From: an uncultured Bradyrhizobium sp.
Lineage (GTDB): Bacteria > Pseudomonadota > Alphaproteobacteria > Rhizobiales > Xanthobacteraceae
NCBI RefSeq assembly: GCF_936928535.1
Contig: NZ_CAKZHY010000121.1
Span: forward strand, 1 to 64,000
Length of the DNA stretch: 64,000 bases
Direction: 5' to 3'
In this document: positions 60,399 through 64,000 of the stretch, piece after piece
How the letters are laid out: each line of letters begins with the position of its first letter
Position numbering within the stretch: the first letter of the stretch is position 1
Notes under the pieces: model-generated
Told to the model about the DNA's origin: nothing
Seen by the model: the letters and a program-made list of their open reading frames with translations, nothing else
Databases searched by the model: none
Translations under genes and position numbers: made by a program

Positions 60399-60665
60399 AT
60401 GTGCCGCAACATCAGAACGTTGTTCAATTTCGAGCCGCCGGCGACGGAGGATGAGATCCACGCCAGTGCACTGCAGTTCGTGCGAAAGCTCTCCGGCTTC
60501 AACAAGCCATCCCAGGCCAATGAGGCGGCGTTCGACCGCGCGGTGGCGGAGGTTTCAGACGCTGCGCGAAAGCTGCTGACCTCGCTGAATACCCACGCGC
60601 CGGCGCGCGACCGGGAGGTCGAAGCGGAGAAAGCGAAGGAGCGCTCGCGGCTGCGCTTCGGCTAG
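60399..60665 (+). CDS. DUF2277 family protein
   Basis: An 88-aa soluble protein starting MCRNIRTLFNFEPPATEDE, which is the DUF2277 signature; the rest has two helices (about 20-60) and a charged tail. The family is common in bacteria and has no defined role. GGGAG precedes the ATG. It is divergent from the exported hydrolase. Confidence 0.9.
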   Translation: MCRNIRTLFNFEPPATEDEIHASALQFVRKLSGFNKPSQANEAAFDRAVAEVSDAARKLLTSLNTHAPARDREVEAEKAKERSRLRFG

Positions 60666-60762
60666 AGGTTCCACAAAGCTCCATCGTGACGTGCCTCACG
60701 GAAGCGGCGGTCATGACGCGCGATGATGTCTGCCGGGGTTCTGACAACCCGGAGCAGGAACC

Positions 60763-60978
60763 ATGAGCCGTCCCCTTCTTCCGCTGAAAGCCGGTGCCAT
60801 CATATTCACGCTGTTGTGGACCGCGTGGATGATGTGGTGGAGCGGCTCGTTCTCGAGCGCGAACGTGGCGATCCTGGCGGTTTGCGGCGCGGCAGTCGGC
60901 TATCTCTGGTACCGCGCCATGCGCTGGCAGTTCGAGCGCATGGGCATGGTGCCGCGGCGGGACGAGCCGGCGAAGTAG
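60763..60978 (+). CDS. small membrane protein
   Basis: A 71-aa protein with two hydrophobic helices (AGAIIFTLLWTAWMMWW, about 10-26, and VAILAVCGAAVGYLWY, about 35-50) and a short basic C-terminal tail. Family unknown. Start at ATG 60763, preceded by GGAGC. It stands alone and is converging with the collagen-like gene. Confidence 0.7.
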   Translation: MSRPLLPLKAGAIIFTLLWTAWMMWWSGSFSSANVAILAVCGAAVGYLWYRAMRWQFERMGMVPRRDEPAK

Positions 60979-60987
60979 CTGCGCCCG

Positions 60988-61506
60988 CTAGTCCTTGTGG
61001 CCGTGCTTCCTCTTTTTCTTCTTTTTCTTGGGCCCGTCGCCTTCGTCCTCCTCGCTATCGCTATCGGAGGACGCATCATCAGCCTCGTGCACTGCAGCTT
61101 CGAGGGCGGCGCGCTCGGCGGCCTCCTGCTCGCGCTGGCGGCGGCGCTCATCCCAGGCGTCGAAGAGCTGCTCGAGCCACGGCAGCACTTGCTCGATCGA
61201 CGGTAATTGGCCTGATGGGCCCGGCTCGCCGCGCGGGCCTTGAGGACCGGCGGGGCCCTGGGGCCCGGCTGGGCCCTGCGGTCCCGCGGCTCCCCGCGGA
61301 CCGGCTTCGCCCGGCTTGCCCGGCAAACCAGGCTTGCCCTGAGCGCCAGCCTTTCCGGCCGGTCCCGGCTTGCCCTGCGGCCCCGGCTTGCCGCGTGCGC
61401 CGTCCGGGCCTCGTTTGCCCGGATGACCCTGCGGCCCCGGCCGTCCCGGTTCGCCCTGCCGTCCGCGCGGACCCTGAGGTCCCGGCCGTCCCTGATCGTC
61501 TGCCAC
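60988..61506 (-). CDS. collagen-like protein with acidic and polylysine tail
   Basis: A 172-aa protein from GTG 61506 (AGGGAG seven bases upstream; an ATG frame from 61527 adds seven residues). Residues 6-98 are 31 uninterrupted Gly-X-Y triplets rich in Pro and Gln, so a collagen-type triple helix is expected. An amphipathic helical stretch (about 103-142) could serve as a trimerisation unit, then an acidic run (SSDSDSEEDEGDG) and a tail with six consecutive lysines. No signal peptide, transmembrane helix or cell-wall motif is seen, so its place in the cell is unclear. The function is unknown. Confidence 0.82.
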   Translation of the reverse strand: MADDQGRPGPQGPRGRQGEPGRPGPQGHPGKRGPDGARGKPGPQGKPGPAGKAGAQGKPGLPGKPGEAGPRGAAGPQGPAGPQGPAGPQGPRGEPGPSGQLPSIEQVLPWLEQLFDAWDERRRQREQEAAERAALEAAVHEADDASSDSDSEEDEGDGPKKKKKKRKHGHKD

Positions 61507-61663
61507 GCCGCTGCTCCCTCTTAGCACGCTTGCTACTTAGCGGCGTTTGACGACAGCAGCAATTCCGCCCGCGCGTCGTGGCGAGCTTGATCAACATCAA
61601 TCGGCGCGGCTGGACGCCGTGCCATTGACGACGTGCGGCCATAACCCTTGCGAGGAACGACCG

Positions 61664-61915
61664 ATGCGCGCAGCCTGGAAAATCTTCTGCCTGTCCGCGA
61701 TCGTTCTTGCGGCGACGCTCGGCCTTGCTCATCTGCTCGTGCCCGACGTCGTCCCGGTTGGCTATGCCGAGGAGCCGCAGCCGTCATGGGCGATCCTGAC
61801 GGCCTTCGCGTTGCGCGCAGTCGCGTTGACTGCGGCCTGGGTCGCGATCATCACGTTGTCACTGCTTGTAGGCACGAAGCTCTATCGGACGTTCTTCGGC
61901 GCCGTCACGCGCTAG
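61664..61915 (+). CDS. small membrane protein of unknown function
   Basis: An 83-aa protein with two membrane helices (about residues 5-25 and 50-72) and a short periplasmic-type loop PDVVPVGYAEEPQPSW between them. GCGAGGAAC supports ATG 61664. It overlaps the stop of the converging Fis-like gene by four bases. No family is recognised. Confidence 0.7.
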   Translation: MRAAWKIFCLSAIVLAATLGLAHLLVPDVVPVGYAEEPQPSWAILTAFALRAVALTAAWVAIITLSLLVGTKLYRTFFGAVTR

Positions 61916-62160
61916 TCGTGATAGGCCGGCACCTCGATGCCGGAGGCGGCATAAATCCTGATCTTGTTGCGCAGCGTGCGCACCGACAGGCCGAGCACAC
62001 GCGAGGCACGCGTGCGGTTGCCGTCGCAGCGCGCGAGCGTCTGGAGCACGAGCTCGCGCTCGACCTCATCGACGGTCGCTCCGATCAGCAGTGGAACGAT
62101 CTCGTTGGGTGCAAGGAATTGCGCGCCCTGCTCGGGCGCTGCGACATGAACAGTGGTCAT
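61912..62160 (-). CDS. stand-alone Fis-type helix-turn-helix protein
   Basis: An 82-aa protein whose C-terminal half (about 35-75, ERELVLQTLARCDGNRTRASR) is the DNA-binding domain found at the end of NtrC-type and FlbD activators. The ATPase and receiver domains of those proteins are missing, so it can bind DNA but not activate sigma-54 polymerase by itself. The AVxTLRNK-like segment SVRTLRNKIRIYA is a good match to FlbD. GGGAG lies seven bases before ATG 62160. It may be a nucleoid-like or modulator protein. Confidence 0.85.
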   Translation of the reverse strand: MTTVHVAAPEQGAQFLAPNEIVPLLIGATVDEVERELVLQTLARCDGNRTRASRVLGLSVRTLRNKIRIYAASGIEVPAYHD

Positions 62161-62376
62161 CAACACACTCCCCGATCAACGCCCGCTTCCATCGTTGGAA
62201 GCGGATCGAGAACAAACGACCCCCAAGCCGTATATCCTAAGCCGTAGATCTACGGTGGGCGGGTTTGGTTAACGAAAGGTTAATTCCGGGCGATCGCACG
62301 AATTGACCTTGGGAATGCCGCTGCGTTGCCGCGATTGGCACGAGATGCATAGCGATACGGCCGCATCTCGCGCGGC

Positions 62377-63144
62377 TCACACCGTGCGATAACCGCCATC
62401 CACCATGACGATCGATCCCGTGACGAAAGACGACAGGTCTGACGCGAGGAAGATTGCAGGACCGACGATGTCTTGGGGCTTACCGGTGCGCGCGAGCGGG
62501 GTGTGATCGACGAAGGCCTGCACCAGCGCAGGATTGGTGGCGCGCACATGCGCGTTGATGTTGGTCTCAATGAAGCCTGGCCCGATCGCGTTGACGCGGA
62601 CGCCTTCCTTGCCGAGCTCGACCGCGAGCGCCTTGGTGAAGCCGAGCACGCCGTGCTTCGACGTGGTGTAGGCCGCCGAGCTCGGCGTGCGCAGATGCAC
62701 GAAGGACTGGATCGAGGCGATATTGATGATACGGCCCTTGGCTGCGCGCAGCGGGCCAAGGAAGGCCTGCGTCGTGTTGAAGACGCCGTTGAGGTTGAGC
62801 GAGATGATGTCGTTCCAGTCCTTCGCCACCGCCTCGGTCTCGGCGGTGATGGCATTGCGGCGGGTGATGCCGGCATTGTTGACAAGGATCGACACTTGCC
62901 CGACCTTGTCGGCAACTTGCTTGGCGAGAGCAAAGCAGTCGTCGCGCTTGGTCACGTCGAGCGCAAAGCTCTCGGCCTTGCCGCCGGCCTTGCGGATCTC
63001 CTCGGCGGCCTCCGCGACCGTGCCGGCATTGAGGTCGAGCAGCACCACTTGCGCGCCCTCGCGGGCATAGCCGGCGGCGATCGCCCGGCCGATGCCGGAA
63101 CCGGCGCCCGTGACGACAGCGATGTGGTTTGCGAGCAATGCCAT
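62377..63144 (-). CDS. 3-oxoacyl-ACP reductase-like short-chain dehydrogenase
   Basis: A 255-aa SDR with cofactor motif TGAGSGIG (residues 12-19), NNAG (89-92), catalytic Ser144, Tyr159 and Lys163 (YTTSK), and the FabG-like ending FLASDLSSFVTGSIVMVDGGYRTV (in parts). It reduces or oxidises an unknown hydroxy compound. Many proteins of this type in rhizobia act on sugars or small alcohols and not on fatty acids. No fab genes are adjacent. Confidence 0.9.
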   Translation of the reverse strand: MALLANHIAVVTGAGSGIGRAIAAGYAREGAQVVLLDLNAGTVAEAAEEIRKAGGKAESFALDVTKRDDCFALAKQVADKVGQVSILVNNAGITRRNAITAETEAVAKDWNDIISLNLNGVFNTTQAFLGPLRAAKGRIINIASIQSFVHLRTPSSAAYTTSKHGVLGFTKALAVELGKEGVRVNAIGPGFIETNINAHVRATNPALVQAFVDHTPLARTGKPQDIVGPAIFLASDLSSFVTGSIVMVDGGYRTV

Positions 63145-63255
63145 GGCAATTTCCTCCCGATTTCGTTTCTAAGTTTCATGAAAGGCTAACTCGAAATTAA
63201 GGGGTCGGAAACGGCAGCCTTGGCATACTCGTCTGCGTTGCTAAACGTTGCGCGC

Positions 63256-63741
63256 ATGATGGAACGACTTGAATCCTGGAAACTGGCGCTCGAGCGCCTG
63301 CGGTCGGCGGATACAGCTGATTGGGCCGAGGCGGGCCGGCTCGTGGCCGAGATCATCAGGATGAGCACGGACGCAACGTTGCGCCAGGCCGCCGAACAGG
63401 CATTGCCCGTGCTGCGTCAGGCCGTGGGCACTGATGATCACGGCGTGAACCTCGCCGCCCGACGCCGCATCGGTGTGATCCTCGATGTCGTCCATGATCT
63501 GACCGCGCCGCGCTTCGGCCGTCGCAACGGGGCACCAAAGAAGCTGTCCAGCGAGGACCGCGCCCGCAAGATGCTGGGCCTGCCGCTCGCGGTACAGCTC
63601 ACTTGCGAGGACATCAACCAGGCCTATCGCCGCGCCGCCAAGGGCATGCATCCCGACCGGGGCGGCAGCGCGCAGGCCTTCATCGACTTGTCGGCCGCGC
63701 GCGATGTCCTGATTCATCCCGGCGCGCACAAGGACCCCTGA
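63256..63741 (+). CDS. J-domain protein
   Basis: A 161-aa protein. The C-terminal part (about 104-150) has a partial J-domain: LTCEDINQAYRRAAKGMHPDRGG with the HPD motif (His132, Pro133, Asp134) needed to stimulate DnaK. The N-terminal 100 residues are helical and carry no zinc-finger or Gly/Phe region, so it is a type III (class C) co-chaperone. ATG 63256 was chosen, but ATG 63259 or TTG 63220 could start it. The partner substrate is unknown. Confidence 0.82.
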   Translation: MMERLESWKLALERLRSADTADWAEAGRLVAEIIRMSTDATLRQAAEQALPVLRQAVGTDDHGVNLAARRRIGVILDVVHDLTAPRFGRRNGAPKKLSSEDRARKMLGLPLAVQLTCEDINQAYRRAAKGMHPDRGGSAQAFIDLSAARDVLIHPGAHKDP

Positions 63742-63745
63742 GCGC

Positions 63746-64000
63746 TCAGCTCTTGTTGACGCAGCTCGGATAGGGTGCGGCCTCGCCTGATACGATCGGG
63801 CAGAGATCGATCGGGTTCAGATCGCGCAGGCGCGTTTCCCACCTGGTGTCGTTGATCGGCGGCTCGTCGCTTTCGGGGCCGCGTTCGGCCCATTGGATCG
63901 TGTAATAGTCGCTCGCGCCCTTGAGCGTGATCAGCAGCGTGGTCTCGCTGTGGCGCGTCGGGCCGCTGTCGATGCGGCCGCAACCGATCACCGCGACGAA
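63746..64000 (-). CDS. hypothetical protein, 5' end outside the window
   Basis: The C-terminal part of a protein (84 codons in the window up to the edge). It includes GCGRIDSGPTRHSETTLLITLKGASDYYTIQWAERG and ends with IDLCPIVSGEAAPYPSCVNKS. Two cysteines near the end could form a disulfide. No family is recognised. Open frame continues to base 64000, and no start can be fixed here, so the gene is partial. It converges on the J-domain gene with four bases between. Confidence 0.6.
   Translation of the reverse strand, partial: FVAVIGCGRIDSGPTRHSETTLLITLKGASDYYTIQWAERGPESDEPPINDTRWETRLRDLNPIDLCPIVSGEAAPYPSCVNKS

Noticed and set aside
60995..61243. plus-strand frame with a Phe-rich start
   Set aside because: The Phe run is the reverse complement of the lysine codons of the collagen-like gene tail.

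Overview
The window looks like chromosomal DNA of a Bradyrhizobium-type alphaproteobacterium. It is GC-rich, with short intergenic gaps that are often filled by several families of palindromic repeats. The 389-aa enolase-superfamily protein at 8160-9329 keeps every active-site position known for the D-tartrate dehydratase of Bradyrhizobium japonicum. An Irr-type iron-control palindrome precedes bacterioferritin. No rRNA, tRNA or CRISPR array was seen.

Layout. 1-5202 (minus strand): a complete PQQ operon pqqABCDE, including the 26-codon pqqA, followed by an overlapping proline iminopeptidase and an unassigned gene. 5452-9329 (plus): DUF6894 protein, amidase, glutathione peroxidase with an overlapping DUF3297 gene, and tartrate dehydratase. 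9499-13161: malonyl-CoA decarboxylase, and an AraC regulator divergent from an MFS carrier. 13256-15648: a short-chain dehydrogenase and a secreted helical-barrel-like protein in a stretch of lower GC bounded by repeats. 16052-22893: a cation:proton antiporter with Usp domains and an RND efflux pair. 23280-26340: a secreted phosphoesterase behind a PHO-box-like site, followed by a dihaem peroxidase. 26349-32041: a glutathione transferase, an unknown exported protein, a TadG remnant, a flavin monooxygenase broken by one in-frame stop, a cupin and a divergent AraC regulator. 32060-38435: hybrid kinase, amino-acid oxidase plus hydroxyacid dehydrogenase, PHA depolymerase and a second GST. 38714-43982: small genes, a Rob-type regulator, SMP-30 lactonase, GNAT and GMC oxidoreductase. 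44168-48186: MoxR ATPase, GlsB-type membrane protein, divergent VWA protein and two sulfurtransferases. 48190-54998: cell-envelope and translation genes (membrane protein, L,D-transpeptidase, hydroxyacid dehydrogenase, EttA, MltB-type transglycosylase). 55182-57536: small exported proteins and the bfd/bfr iron-storage pair. 57614-64000: PPOX flavoprotein, DoxX protein, MetX-like hydrolase, DUF2277, a collagen-like protein, a lone Fis helix-turn-helix protein, FabG-like reductase, a J-domain protein and a partial gene at the edge.

Most of this is ordinary core metabolism and envelope biology. The parts most worth a second look are the phosphoesterase/dihaem-peroxidase pair with its PHO-box candidate, the peptidase coupled to the PQQ operon, the nonsense-interrupted monooxygenase beside its likely regulator, the collagen-like protein without a visible export signal, and the split MoxR/VWA arrangement. 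I found no defence island or clearly new multi-gene system. All database-type statements here come from memory of the families, not from searches.
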